Shown piece after piece: positions 16,759 through 25,697 of a stretch of DNA of 51,730 nucleotides. Under the pieces are notes generated by a model. It searched no databases. It worked only from the letters and a program-made list of their open reading frames with translations, and had not been told where the DNA came from. This DNA is from Lachnoclostridium sp. An14 (lineage in GTDB: Bacteria; Bacillota; Clostridia; Lachnospirales; Lachnospiraceae). The translations under genes and the position numbers were made by a program. The stretch's first letter is position 1. Every line of letters starts with the position of its first letter. The stretch spans positions 1-51,730 of the forward strand of contig NZ_NFLE01000030.1 in NCBI RefSeq assembly GCF_002160755.1. Direction: 5' to 3'.

Positions 16759-17721
16759 ATGACGGTTGAAACGCTTGCGAAGGAGATTATGGAGGGAAGG
16801 TTGATCGGGCGTGAGGAGGCGCTCTGGCTGTGGGAGCAGCCCTTGGAGGAGCTGTGTGAGCAGGCGGACCGGATCCGAAAGCATTTCTGCGCCGGCCGCT
16901 TTGACCTCTGCACCATTATAAACGGAAAGAGCGGCCGCTGCTCGGAGAACTGCCGGTTCTGCGCCCAGTCCGCCCACAATCACACCGGGGCGGCGGAGTA
17001 TCCCCTGCTCTCCGCGGAGGAGATCGTGGCCCAGGCGAAACGGGAGGATGCCCAGGGCGTGCTGCGCTACTCCATCGTCACCTCCGGAAAGCGGCTGACG
17101 GACCGGGAAGTGGACGAGATGTGCGAGGCGGTGCGGCAGATCCGCAGGGAGTGCCGGCTGTCCGTCTGCATTTCCTTCGGCCTTCTGGGGGAGGAACAGT
17201 ACCGGAAATTAAAGGAAGCGGGAGTGACGCGGGTGCACAACAACCTGGAGACCTCCAGGAATCACTTCCCGGAGATCTGCACCACCCACACCTTTGACGA
17301 CAAGGTGGCGGCCATCCGGGCGGCCCAGGCCGCCGGCCTCACCGTGTGCAGCGGTGGGATCATGGGAATGGGGGAGACGAAGGAGGACCGGATCGACATG
17401 GCCCTCACCCTGCGGGAGCTGGGGATTGGGAGTGTGCCGGTGAATCTGTTAAATCCCATTCCTGGCACTCCCCTGGAGCGCCAGAAACCGCTGACCGCCG
17501 ATGATATGAGGCGGATCGTGGCGGTGTACCGGTTCCTGCTGCCGGATGCCTTTATCCGCCTGGCGGGAGGCCGCGGCCTTCTGGCGGACAAGGGAAAGGG
17601 CTGTTTCCAGTCGGGGGCAAACGCCGCCATCACCGGGGATATGCTGACCACGGCAGGGATCACTGTGGAGACGGACAAGGAGCTTTTAAAGGGGCTGGGA
17701 TACGAGGTGGCGTATGAGTAA
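16759..17721 (+). CDS. bioB: Biotin synthase BioB
   Basis: A 320-residue radical-SAM enzyme. The 4Fe-4S cluster motif CSENCRFC (Cys61, Cys65, Cys68) is present. So are HNNLETS (the YNHNLDTS equivalent), GGIMGMGE and RLAGGRGLL, whose Arg binds the 2Fe-2S cluster in BioB. It inserts sulfur into dethiobiotin to make biotin. GGAAGGGAGACGG precedes the ATG. It overlaps bioD by 8 nt and begins a three-gene biotin operon. Confidence 0.93.
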   Translation: MTVETLAKEIMEGRLIGREEALWLWEQPLEELCEQADRIRKHFCAGRFDLCTIINGKSGRCSENCRFCAQSAHNHTGAAEYPLLSAEEIVAQAKREDAQGVLRYSIVTSGKRLTDREVDEMCEAVRQIRRECRLSVCISFGLLGEEQYRKLKEAGVTRVHNNLETSRNHFPEICTTHTFDDKVAAIRAAQAAGLTVCSGGIMGMGETKEDRIDMALTLRELGIGSVPVNLLNPIPGTPLERQKPLTADDMRRIVAVYRFLLPDAFIRLAGGRGLLADKGKGCFQSGANAAITGDMLTTAGITVETDKELLKGLGYEVAYE

Positions 17722-18412
17722 GGGACTGTTTTTAGTGGGGACGGGCACGGATGTGGGAAAGACCTATGTGGCCGGCCTGATCGTGAAGAAACTGTGGGAG
17801 AGCGGCGTGTCCGCCGGGTATTTTAAGGCGGCCATGAGCGGAAATGAGCGGGATGAGAGGGGAGAGCTGATCCCGGGGGACGCCATGTTTGTGAAGGAGA
17901 TGTCCGGCATTTCCCAGCTGCCGGAGGAGATGTGCCCTTACATCTATGAAAATGCCGTTTCCCCCCATCTGGCGGCCCGCCTGGAGGGCGGCCCGGTCTC
18001 CATGAATAAGGTGAAGGAGGCCTTTTCCCAGGTGAAAAACCGCTGGGACTACGTGACCTTAGAGGGCTCCGGCGGAATTCTCTGCCCCATCCGCATGGGA
18101 GACGAGGAGCTGTGGCTGCCGGACGTGATCCGCATGGGCGGCTGCGGCTGTCTCCTGGTGGCGGACGCCGGCCTGGGCACCATCAATTACGTGGGGCTGA
18201 CGGCTTTTTACATGAAGGAAAAGGGTATTCCCTTGAAGGGAATCATTTTCAACCGGTTTCAGCCGGGGGACGTGATGCACGAGGATAACCTGGCGATGTG
18301 CGAGCGCCTGACGGGAGTGCCGGTGGTGGCCTGCGTCCAGGAGGGAGACCGGGATTTAAGGCTTTCGGCGGAGAACCTGAAGGCCCTTTACGATGAAATG
18401 ACGGAGGAATAG
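17714..18412 (+). CDS. bioD: Dethiobiotin synthetase BioD
   Basis: A 232-residue P-loop enzyme. The ATP site is GTGTDVGKTY (residues 9-18), and EGSGGILCP near 116-124 is the second conserved segment. It closes the ureido ring of dethiobiotin from 7,8-diaminopelargonate, CO2 and ATP. Its start lies inside the end of bioB, and bioA follows 4 nt after its stop. Confidence 0.92.
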   Translation: MSKGLFLVGTGTDVGKTYVAGLIVKKLWESGVSAGYFKAAMSGNERDERGELIPGDAMFVKEMSGISQLPEEMCPYIYENAVSPHLAARLEGGPVSMNKVKEAFSQVKNRWDYVTLEGSGGILCPIRMGDEELWLPDVIRMGGCGCLLVADAGLGTINYVGLTAFYMKEKGIPLKGIIFNRFQPGDVMHEDNLAMCERLTGVPVVACVQEGDRDLRLSAENLKALYDEMTEE

Positions 18413-18416
18413 AGAA

Positions 18417-19619
18417 ATGATCTGGTATCCATATGAGCAGATGAAAACCATGAAGGAGCCGTACAAGGTCCTGGACGCGGAGGGCGTCTGGCTGCACACG
18501 GCGGAAGGGGATATGATTGATTCCGTCTCCTCCTGGTGGAGCATGATCCACGGCTATAAGCACCCGGAAATGAACCGGGCCATCATTTCCCAGGTGGAGA
18601 AGTTTTCCCACGTGATGTTAGGCGGGCTGACCCACGATCCGGTGCAGCGGCTGTCGGCGAAATTGCAGGAGTTCCTGCCGGGGGATCTGGACTACTTTTT
18701 CTTCTCTGATTCGGGGAGTGTGGCGGTGGAGGTGGCTTTAAAGATGGCCCTCCAGTATTTCATGAACCGGGGAGAGACGGAGCGCACCATGGTGCTGGCC
18801 TTAGAGCACGCTTACCACGGGGACACCTTTAAGACCATGGAGGTGGGGGACGACGAGGATTATCACTTCGTGATGAACGCCTACGGCCCCAGCCCCCACG
18901 TGGCCCACATCCCCACGGAGATTCCGGCCCTGGAGCAGGCTTTTGAGAAGTACCACCACCGATTAAACTGCCTGCTGGTGGAGCCTCTTTTGCAGGGGGC
19001 GGGAGGAATGCGGATGTACGACGTTTCCTTCTTAAAACGGGCCAGGGAGCTCTGCGACCAGTACGGCGTTCTTCTGATCTTTGACGAGGTGGCCACCGGC
19101 TTCGGGCGCACGGGAAACCGGTTTGTGGCGGATCTGGTGCTGCCGGACATCCTGGTGCTGGGAAAAGCCCTCACCGGCGGTTACATCGGCCACGCGGTGA
19201 CGGCGGCAAACAAGAGGGTGTTTGACGGCTTTTACGACGACAACCCGGAGCACGCCCTGATGCACGGCCCCACGTTTATGGGAAATGCCCTGGCCTGCGC
19301 CGCGGCGCTGCAGTCCATCCGGCTGTTTGAGGAACAGGACTACATGGGGAAAATCCGCCGGATTGAGGAGATCACCCGGCGGGAGATGGCCGGATTCTCC
19401 GATCCAAGGGTCCGGGAGGTGCGGATCATGGGAGGCTGTGTCTGCGTGGAGGTGAAGGACGGGGCCTGTTTAAAGGGGTATCAGCAGTTTGCCTGCGAGA
19501 GAGGGGTGTTTGCCCGCCCGTTTTTAAACTGTCTCTACGCCATGGTGCCCTACATTATCACCGAGGACCAGCTGGTACAGGTGCTGAGTACCATGAAGGC
19601 GTGGTTTGCGGCGTCCTAA
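18417..19619 (+). CDS. bioA: Adenosylmethionine-8-amino-7-oxononanoate aminotransferase BioA
   Basis: A 400-residue class-III PLP aminotransferase. IWYPYEQMK at the N-terminus is the BioA-type substrate-site motif; SSWWSMIHGYKHP follows; DEVATGFGRTG carries the PLP-binding Asp; LGKALTGG carries Lys250 that binds PLP. It converts KAPA to 7,8-diaminopelargonate. It is about 30 residues shorter than E. coli BioA, but all core motifs are present. No bioF, bioC, bioH or bioW is in the window, so the operon covers only the last three steps. Confidence 0.9.
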   Translation: MIWYPYEQMKTMKEPYKVLDAEGVWLHTAEGDMIDSVSSWWSMIHGYKHPEMNRAIISQVEKFSHVMLGGLTHDPVQRLSAKLQEFLPGDLDYFFFSDSGSVAVEVALKMALQYFMNRGETERTMVLALEHAYHGDTFKTMEVGDDEDYHFVMNAYGPSPHVAHIPTEIPALEQAFEKYHHRLNCLLVEPLLQGAGGMRMYDVSFLKRARELCDQYGVLLIFDEVATGFGRTGNRFVADLVLPDILVLGKALTGGYIGHAVTAANKRVFDGFYDDNPEHALMHGPTFMGNALACAAALQSIRLFEEQDYMGKIRRIEEITRREMAGFSDPRVREVRIMGGCVCVEVKDGACLKGYQQFACERGVFARPFLNCLYAMVPYIITEDQLVQVLSTMKAWFAAS

Positions 19620-19628
19620 CTATAAAAA

Positions 19629-19766
19629 AGTATGCCATTGGCGCACACTCCCGCCGGAGCGCGGCTGCGCCGGCAGCCATATTCCTTTGCGCGGAGTGCG
19701 TTTCCTTGCGGAGCATTCTTATTTAACAGGAAACCTTTAACAGAAACCCCAGTTTCCTGTTAAATG
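19629..19766 (-). repeat. Dispersed palindromic element, copy C (inverted)
   Basis: Reverse-orientation copy. The complement of 19633-19680 matches copy A over GAATATGGCTGCCGGCGCAG and CCGCGCTCCGGCGGGAGTGT. The remainder (GCATTCTTATTTAACAGGAAAC) matches copy E near 39.9 kb. It ends in a perfect 14-bp stem, ATTTAACAGGAAAC at 19721-19734 with GTTTCCTGTTAAAT at 19752-19765. Confidence 0.75.
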
Positions 19767-19770
19767 AAGA

Positions 19771-19809
19771 AATGCCAGTTCCAATAAAAAGCGGAACTGG
19801 CATTTTTTT
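19771..19809. terminator. Bidirectional terminator between bioA and potCD
   Basis: AATGCCAGTTCC (19771-19782) pairs perfectly with GGAACTGGCATT (19793-19804); seven T residues follow on the + strand. On the - strand the arm ends in only a few T residues. It serves bioA and possibly the converging pot operon. Confidence 0.85.
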
Positions 19810-19855
19810 AAATTTCAGGAGTTTTTTCGTTTTTTTATTTCCGGATGTCTGTCCG

Positions 19856-21778
19856 TCACTTGGATTTGACTTCCTTCCACAGCTCGTTGTAAAGGCTGTC
19901 CGCCTCGTCGCCCAGGTACTGGTAGACCTCGGCGTTTTCTAAGGAATCCCAGTCGGGGAACAGGGCTTTGTTCTGTTTCAGCTCCTCGTCCAGGAGGTCA
20001 AAGGCGCCCCGGTTGGGGGTGGCGTAGGTGATGTATTCAAAGTTTCGCAGGGCGATGTCGGGGCGGCAGAGGAAATTGATCCATTTTTCCGCGTTTTCCT
20101 TGTTGCGGGCGTTTTTGGGGATCACCCAGGAGTCAATCCACAGGTTGGTGCCCTCTTTGGGGATCACGTACTCCAGCTGGAAATCCTTGCCCTCCGCCAG
20201 CTCCTGGAGATAGAGCATTTCCCCGGAGTAGATGACGCCCACGGCGGCCTCGCCGCCCAGCATCTTGTCCCGCACCTGGTCGATGACGTAGGCCTGTACC
20301 AGAGGCTTTTGCGCGATGAGCAGATCTCTGGCCTGGCGCAGCTCCTCCGGATTGGTGGAATTTAAGGAGTAGCCCAGGGGCTTTAAGGCGCACATAAAGG
20401 CGTCCCGGACACTGTCCTGCATGAGGATTTCCCCGGCGAATTTCTCGTCCCACAAATCCAGCCAGCTCTCCGGCGGCTTAGCGCCCAGCTCCTCTACCAG
20501 CTTGTCATTGTAGAGGATGCCCACGGTGCCCCAGGTGTAGGGGACGGAGTATTTGTTCTCCGGGTCGAAGGCTTTGGAGCGCTCCAGGTATTCCGGGTCG
20601 ATCTGGTCGATGTTGGGGATGTTTTCAAAGTCAATTTCCGCCAGCAGATCGTTTTCAATCATTTTCTGAATCATATAGTCGGAGGGGCAGACCGCGTCGT
20701 AGGCTACGCCTCCGGCCTCAATGACCGGATACATTTCCTCGTTGGTCTCAAACAGGTCGTAGACCACGTCGATCCCCGTTTCCTTTTCAAATTCCTCGAT
20801 GACCGTTTCGTCGATGTACTCGCCCCAGTTGTAGACGTAGAGCTCATTGGAGCGGGCGGCGGCAAAGTGGCGGTAGGTGGTGAAGGACACCGCCAGGATC
20901 ACGCAGAAGGAGGCCGCCGTCAAAAGGGCCTTGCGGGCCGTTTCCAGACGGCGTTTCTTTGCCTTTTCCGCCTCGGTGGGGGGCAGTCCCCTGGAAACTT
21001 CCTGCCCTTCCGGGGAGAAATTGGTGATCAAAAGCAGGGCCAGCACCGTTAAGAAAATCACCGTGGACAGGGCGTACATGGACGGCTTGATGCCCCGGCG
21101 CACCTCGCTGTAAATCAGGGTGGACAGGGTGTTGATGCCGGCGCCTCTGGTAAAGTGGGTGATGATAAAGTCGTCTAAGGACATGGTAAAGGCCAGCAGA
21201 AACCCGGAGAGGACGCCTGGCATAATATCCGGCAGCACCACCAGGAAAAAGGCCTGCACCGGCCCGGCTCCCAGATCCATGGCCGCCTCGTAAGTGTAGC
21301 GGCTGGTCTGCTTCAGCCTGGGCATCACGCTTAAGATCACGTAGGGGATGCAGAAGGTGATGTGGGAGAGCAGGATGGTTTTAAAGCCCAGGGAAATGCC
21401 GAAGGCCAAAAAGGCCAGCATCAGGGAGATGCCGGTGACGATCTCCGAGTTTAACATGGGGATGTTGTTCACTCCCATGGTGATGGTCTTTGGCAGGCGC
21501 CCCATGCTGTTGATGCCGATGGCGGCCACGGTGCCGAGCACAGTGGAGACCAGGGCGGCGATAAAGGCGATCAGCAGAGTGTTGTAGAGGGCGTCCATGA
21601 TGGTGGAGCTCTGGAACATCTGCACGTACCAGTCCAGGGTGAAACCGCCCCAGTCCGTCCTGGATTTTGAGGTGTTGAAGGACAGCACCATCATGGTGAG
21701 GATGGGGGCGTATAAAAATATGAGGACAAATACCAGGTAAAAATCCTGGATCAGCCGTTTCAGTTTCGCGCGGTTCAT
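19856..21778 (-). CDS. potCD: Fused spermidine/putrescine permease and binding protein (PotC-PotD)
   Basis: A 640-residue fusion. Residues 1-258 are a PotC-type ABC permease with about six membrane segments and the EAA loop EAAMDLGAGPVQAFFLVVLP. A charged cytosolic linker (about 262-283) and one extra membrane segment (about 284-304) then lead to a PotD-type polyamine-binding domain (about 312-640) starting ELYVYNWGEYIDE and containing WGTVGILYND. The anchor tethers the binding domain to the outer face in place of a lipoprotein. The start overlaps the potB stop (TGATG), so potA-potB-potCD are coupled. The substrate is inferred from the family. Confidence 0.9.
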   Translation of the reverse strand: MNRAKLKRLIQDFYLVFVLIFLYAPILTMMVLSFNTSKSRTDWGGFTLDWYVQMFQSSTIMDALYNTLLIAFIAALVSTVLGTVAAIGINSMGRLPKTITMGVNNIPMLNSEIVTGISLMLAFLAFGISLGFKTILLSHITFCIPYVILSVMPRLKQTSRYTYEAAMDLGAGPVQAFFLVVLPDIMPGVLSGFLLAFTMSLDDFIITHFTRGAGINTLSTLIYSEVRRGIKPSMYALSTVIFLTVLALLLITNFSPEGQEVSRGLPPTEAEKAKKRRLETARKALLTAASFCVILAVSFTTYRHFAAARSNELYVYNWGEYIDETVIEEFEKETGIDVVYDLFETNEEMYPVIEAGGVAYDAVCPSDYMIQKMIENDLLAEIDFENIPNIDQIDPEYLERSKAFDPENKYSVPYTWGTVGILYNDKLVEELGAKPPESWLDLWDEKFAGEILMQDSVRDAFMCALKPLGYSLNSTNPEELRQARDLLIAQKPLVQAYVIDQVRDKMLGGEAAVGVIYSGEMLYLQELAEGKDFQLEYVIPKEGTNLWIDSWVIPKNARNKENAEKWINFLCRPDIALRNFEYITYATPNRGAFDLLDEELKQNKALFPDWDSLENAEVYQYLGDEADSLYNELWKEVKSK

Positions 21779-22599
21779 CAGAATGCAGTTCCCTCCCCGT
21801 CTTTGTCATATTTGGCCATGAAGGCCATGCTCACCAGGATGAAGGCCATGAGCACCAGGGACAGGCCGGAGCCTAAGTGCCAGTTGCTTCCTCTGGTAAA
21901 CTCCTGCTCGATGACGTTTCCGATGAGCAGGATCTTGCTGCCGCCTAACAGGTTTGAGATCACGAAGGTGGTCAGGGCCGGCACGAACACCATGTTGATG
22001 CCGCTGATGATGCCGGGGACGCTTAAGGGCAGCAGGATTTTGGTGATGGTCTGAAAATCGTTTGCCCCCAGGTCCTTGGCGGCATTGATCACATCGTCGT
22101 CAATCTTTACCAGGACGTTGTAAATGGGCAGAACCATGAAGGGCAGGAAGTTGTAGACCATGCCCAGGATGATGGCCCAGGGGGTGTTGATCACGGCGAT
22201 GGACGGCAGGTGCAGGGCCGTGAGGATGCCGTTGATCACCCCGTTTTTCTCCAAAAGGGTCTGCCACGCCATGGTGCGAAGCAGGAAATTCATCCACATG
22301 GGAAGGATGAAAATAAACAGGATAAAGCTGCCCCGGCCCACGTTCCGGCGGCGCAGGATCATGGCCAGGGGATAGGCCATCACCAGGCAGATCACCGTGC
22401 TGGCAAGGGACAGCCCCAGGGCCAGAAATAAGGATTTCCGGTGCTCCGGGGTGGCGATGGCAGCCACATTTTCCAGGGTAAAGGAGCCGTCGGCGGCGGT
22501 GAGGCCGTAGAGGAAAATCATGGCCAGGGGGATGACCGTAAAACCGATCATCCAGAGGATATATGGCCCGGCCAGCCATTTTGTCGCTTTCTTATTCAT
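21778..22599 (-). CDS. potB: Spermidine/putrescine ABC permease PotB
   Basis: A 273-residue PotB-type permease with six membrane segments and the EAA loop [20 protein letters not shown] near residues 165-184. It pairs with the PotC half of the fused protein to form the polyamine channel. It overlaps potA by 8 nt and the fused potCD gene by 1 nt. Confidence 0.9.
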   Translation of the reverse strand: MNKKATKWLAGPYILWMIGFTVIPLAMIFLYGLTAADGSFTLENVAAIATPEHRKSLFLALGLSLASTVICLVMAYPLAMILRRRNVGRGSFILFIFILPMWMNFLLRTMAWQTLLEKNGVINGILTALHLPSIAVINTPWAIILGMVYNFLPFMVLPIYNVLVKIDDDVINAAKDLGANDFQTITKILLPLSVPGIISGINMVFVPALTTFVISNLLGGSKILLIGNVIEQEFTRGSNWHLGSGLSLVLMAFILVSMAFMAKYDKDGEGTAF

Positions 22600-23668
22600 T
22601 GACTCCCACGGCCTCCTCGTCCTCCGATTCCGGCTTGTTCATGATCTGGATGTCAAAGGGATCCACGTGGATGCCCACGGTTTTTCCCACAGGGCAGAGG
22701 TCCGTGGAGTGGACCAGCCACTCAAAGCCGTCGGGGGTGGTCACCTCCATCTCGTAGTGGACGCCCTTGAAAATCAGGTGGGTGCAGACGCCGGTGAGGG
22801 TGCCCTTTTCCGGCTCCACCAGGTCGATGTCCTCCGGGCGGATCACCACGTCCACCGGCCGGTTGACGCCGAAACCCTTGTCCACGCAGGGGAATTTGGC
22901 GCCGAAGATCTCCACCAGCTCGTCCCGGAGCATGACGCCGGGGACGATGTTGCTCTCGCCAATGAAATCCGCCACGAAGGCGTTCTCCGGCTCATTGTAG
23001 ATCTGCTCCGGGGAACCCATCTGCTGGATGTAGCCCTGGTTCATGACCACGATGGTATCGGACATGGTGAGGGCCTCCTCCTGGTCGTGGGTCACGTAGA
23101 TAAAGGTAATGCCCAGCTCGTTTTTCAGCCGGATCAGCTCGTACTGCATATCCTGGCGCAGCTTTAGATCCAGGGCGCCTAAAGGCTCGTCTAAAAGCAG
23201 CACCCGGGGCTCGTTTACAATGGCTCTGGCGATGGCGATCCGCTGCTGCTGGCCGCCGGAGAGGGAGGCCACGCTGCGGTTTTCAAAGCCGTCTAGGTTC
23301 ACCAGCTTTAAGGCGTATTTGATCTTGTCGTCGATGTAGGACTTGGGCTTGTTTTTGATCTTTAAGCCGAAGGCGATGTTCTCCGCGATGGTCATGTGGG
23401 TGAACAGGGCGTATTTCTGAAACACGGTGTTTAGCTGCCGCTTATTGGGCGGCAGGCTGGTAATGTCCTGGCCATCGAAAATCACCGTTCCCGCGTCCGG
23501 CCGCTCAAAGCCGCCGATGATGCGCAAAGTGGTGGTCTTTCCGCAGCCGGAAGGCCCTAAGAGGGTGACGAAGGTATTCTCCTTTACGGAGAGGCTTAAA
23601 TCGTCCAGCACCGTGGCGCCGTCGTAGGCCTTGGAAATATGGACCAGGTCGATAAGGGGATGTGCCAT
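22592..23668 (-). CDS. potA: Spermidine/putrescine import ATP-binding protein PotA
   Basis: A 358-residue ATPase with every motif intact: Walker [11 protein letters not shown]-loop VFQKYALF, signature LSGGQQQR, Walker [13 protein letters not shown]-loop VTHDQEE, then a TOBE domain (about 240-345). It powers polyamine uptake through PotB and PotCD. AGGAGG lies 9 nt before the ATG at 23668; a TTG two codons upstream is in frame but too close to it. The XRE-cupin regulator gene ends 28 nt upstream. Confidence 0.93.
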   Translation of the reverse strand: MAHPLIDLVHISKAYDGATVLDDLSLSVKENTFVTLLGPSGCGKTTTLRIIGGFERPDAGTVIFDGQDITSLPPNKRQLNTVFQKYALFTHMTIAENIAFGLKIKNKPKSYIDDKIKYALKLVNLDGFENRSVASLSGGQQQRIAIARAIVNEPRVLLLDEPLGALDLKLRQDMQYELIRLKNELGITFIYVTHDQEEALTMSDTIVVMNQGYIQQMGSPEQIYNEPENAFVADFIGESNIVPGVMLRDELVEIFGAKFPCVDKGFGVNRPVDVVIRPEDIDLVEPEKGTLTGVCTHLIFKGVHYEMEVTTPDGFEWLVHSTDLCPVGKTVGIHVDPFDIQIMNKPESEDEEAVGVNE

Positions 23669-23696
23669 AATCAATTTCCTCCTGAATGTAAACTTC

Positions 23697-24230
23697 TTAA
23701 AAGCTGGGCGGCGAGCTGACCCAGAGGATGACTGCTCCCGCCTTGCTGCTGAGATAGTGGTTTTTGCCTGCGGTAAAATAGAAGGATTCGCCTTTTTTTG
23801 CCTTGCAGGCCCGGTTTCCCAGATGGACGGTCACAGAGCCGTGGAGCACGTAGCCGAACTCCTCCCCCTCGTGGGGATCCTCCGGGCTGGTGGAGCCGCC
23901 GGCCTTAAGGGTCAGCAAAATGGGTTCCATCCTGTTTTTCCGGGAGCTGGGAACGATCCATTGGATCTCATTCTTTAATTCTGCGTCATATTTTTCAAAA
24001 TAGTCCTGCCGGCCAAATACGATGGGTTCCTCCGGCTCCTCGCTGAAAAATTCGCTGAGGCTGGTTCCCAGGCACTGGAGAATGTCCGTGAGAGTGGCGA
24101 TGGACGGGGAGGTCAAATCCCGCTCCACCTGGGAGATAAAACCTTTGGAAAGCTCCGCCCGGTCAGCTAACTCCTCCTGGGTCAGCCCCTTCAGGACGCG
24201 CAGCTCTTTCAGCCTGTTTCCGATGGACAT
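23697..24230 (-). CDS. XRE-family regulator with cupin domain (PuuR-like)
   Basis: A 177-residue regulator: helix-turn-helix in residues 1-60 ([20 protein letters not shown], then [11 protein letters not shown]) and a cupin domain in 105-177 ([20 protein letters not shown]). This type heads polyamine-transport operons in many Firmicutes and probably represses the pot genes in response to polyamines. It is the first gene of the leftward operon; its mRNA would carry a leader of about 180 nt. Confidence 0.9.
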   Translation of the reverse strand: MSIGNRLKELRVLKGLTQEELADRAELSKGFISQVERDLTSPSIATLTDILQCLGTSLSEFFSEEPEEPIVFGRQDYFEKYDAELKNEIQWIVPSSRKNRMEPILLTLKAGGSTSPEDPHEGEEFGYVLHGSVTVHLGNRACKAKKGESFYFTAGKNHYLSSKAGAVILWVSSPPSF

Positions 24231-24410
24231 TTCCTTCCTCCTTTTCTTTCCCGCCTCCGCGCGGCGGTTTGTGGTGTTTCGCGGCGTCTGGCCGCGTTCT
24301 CACCGTGCTTGGCCGCGTTCTGCGGCAGGCCGCAGCCTGCATCCGGCGGTCCGCCGTGGCAGGTAACAGTATTGTTAAATAAAAAGTTCAGTAATAATAA
24401 ACAAACAGCA
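24231..24410 (-). promoter_or_regulatory. G/C-rich structured leader of the XRE-pot operon
   Basis: The stretch between the predicted leftward start site (about 24410) and the regulator start codon is G/C-rich and full of short inverted repeats (for example GCGGCAGGCCGC and CGGCGGTCCGCCG). It also holds the direct repeat TGGCCGCGTTCT at about 24290 and 24315. TAACA-GTAT-TGTTA at 24364-24377 is a small palindrome that could be an XRE operator. No known riboswitch is recognised. Confidence 0.4.
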
Positions 24411-24416
24411 CCATTC

Positions 24417-24444
24417 ATTATACAGCAACGGCACCGTGTGTCAA
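24417..24444 (-). promoter_or_regulatory. Promoter of the XRE-pot operon
   Basis: Reading leftward: TTGACA (24444-24439), 16-nt spacer, TATAAT (24422-24417): both hexamers match consensus. Confidence 0.72.
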
Positions 24445-24481
24445 CAGGAACATTTCTATTTCATTTTCCAGTCAGTAAACA

Positions 24482-24510
24482 TTGACAACGGTAGGGAAAA
24501 AGGGGATAAT
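24482..24510 (+). promoter_or_regulatory. Promoter of the lactonase-family gene
   Basis: TTGACA (24482-24487), 17-nt spacer, GATAAT (24505-24510), about 50 nt before the start codon and back-to-back with the XRE-pot promoter. Confidence 0.72.
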
Positions 24511-24563
24511 GATAGCTAATAAGACTCGGTGTTTCCGAAGGAGAAAACAGGAGGATTGACAGG

Positions 24564-25619
24564 ATGAAAGGCAGTAAATACATGGCTTATGTCGGTTCCT
24601 ATTCGTATACGGGAAAGGCAAAAGGCATTACGGTTTTTGATGTGGATGTGGAGAAGGGGCTGTTTATCCCCAGATGCGAGGAGGAGGTCAACAACGCCTC
24701 CTATCTGGTGGCGTCCAACAGCGGAAAGACCCTCTATTCCATCGCGGACGAGGGCGTGGTTTCCTTCCGGATTCTGGAAAACGGCAGCCTGGCCCGGCTG
24801 AACACGGCTCCCATTAAGGGGATGAGAGGTTGCCATCTGTCCACGGACGCGAAGGACAAGTACATATTCGTTTCCGGATTCCACGACGGCAAATCCACGG
24901 TGCTCAGGCTCAACAAGGACGGTTCCGTGGGCGAGATCGTGGACGGCGTGTTCCACAAAGGTCTGGGGACTGTGGCGGAGCGGACGTTCCGTCCCCACAT
25001 CACCTGTACCAGAAGGACCCCGGACAATAAGTTTGTGATGATGGCTGACTCCGGCATTGATCAGGTAAAGATCTACCGCTTTAACGAGAAGGACGAGCGG
25101 CTGGCCCTGGTGGATGCCATCCGCTGTGACCAGGAGTCCGCTCCCAAGTGTTTCCGGTTCAGCGCTGACGGGAAATTTATTTATCTGCTGTATGAGCAGA
25201 AGAACGTGATCGACGTGTTTACCTACGAGACGGGGGACAAGGTGCCGAAGATTGAGAAGATCCAGACCATCCCCACCACCGGCCCGAAGAAGATGAGCCA
25301 GCTGACGGCGGCCTGCGCTATGCGGTTCTCCCCGGACGAGACCCATCTCTACTGCAGCAACGCCGGTGACAACAGCATCAGCGTCTACAACCGCGACACG
25401 GAGACCGGCCTTTTAGAGTTTATCTGCTGCCTGCCGGTGAGCGGAGATTATCCCAAGGACATCGCCGTGTTCCCGGACAGCAGCCACATCGCCTCCATCA
25501 ACCACGGCGGAAATATTTCCTTCTTCCGGGTAGACTATGAGAAGGGCCTTCTGGTGATGAGCAGCCGCTCCATCCACGTGGACGAGCCCAACAGCTGCGT
25601 GTTCGCGAAGGTGCGCTAA
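24564..25619 (+). CDS. Lactonase-family beta-propeller protein (6-phosphogluconolactonase-like)
   Basis: A 351-residue cytosolic protein of the lactonase family (seven-bladed beta-propeller, YkgB/Pgl type). Blade-like repeats are visible: KYMAYVGSYSYTGKAKGITV, NASYLVASNSGKTLYSIADE, RMSPDET-like RFSPDETHLYCSNAGDNSIS and VFPDSSHIASINHGG. The family hydrolyses 6-phosphogluconolactone in some bacteria; others are uncharacterised, so the substrate is inferred. AGGAGGATTGACAGG precedes the ATG. It is followed by aroC and rpiB. Confidence 0.83.
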   Translation: MKGSKYMAYVGSYSYTGKAKGITVFDVDVEKGLFIPRCEEEVNNASYLVASNSGKTLYSIADEGVVSFRILENGSLARLNTAPIKGMRGCHLSTDAKDKYIFVSGFHDGKSTVLRLNKDGSVGEIVDGVFHKGLGTVAERTFRPHITCTRRTPDNKFVMMADSGIDQVKIYRFNEKDERLALVDAIRCDQESAPKCFRFSADGKFIYLLYEQKNVIDVFTYETGDKVPKIEKIQTIPTTGPKKMSQLTAACAMRFSPDETHLYCSNAGDNSISVYNRDTETGLLEFICCLPVSGDYPKDIAVFPDSSHIASINHGGNISFFRVDYEKGLLVMSSRSIHVDEPNSCVFAKVR

Positions 25620-25697
25620 AAGACAGTGGGCCGGGACGGGGAAACCGGCCCGGCCCATTTGAAAACCATACAGAAGAAACGATACGGAGGAAAGGGA

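Noticed and set aside
24209-24418. A 69-codon - strand frame in the pot leader
   Set aside because: It overlaps the predicted promoter start region and lacks a ribosome site; the region is better explained as a structured leader.
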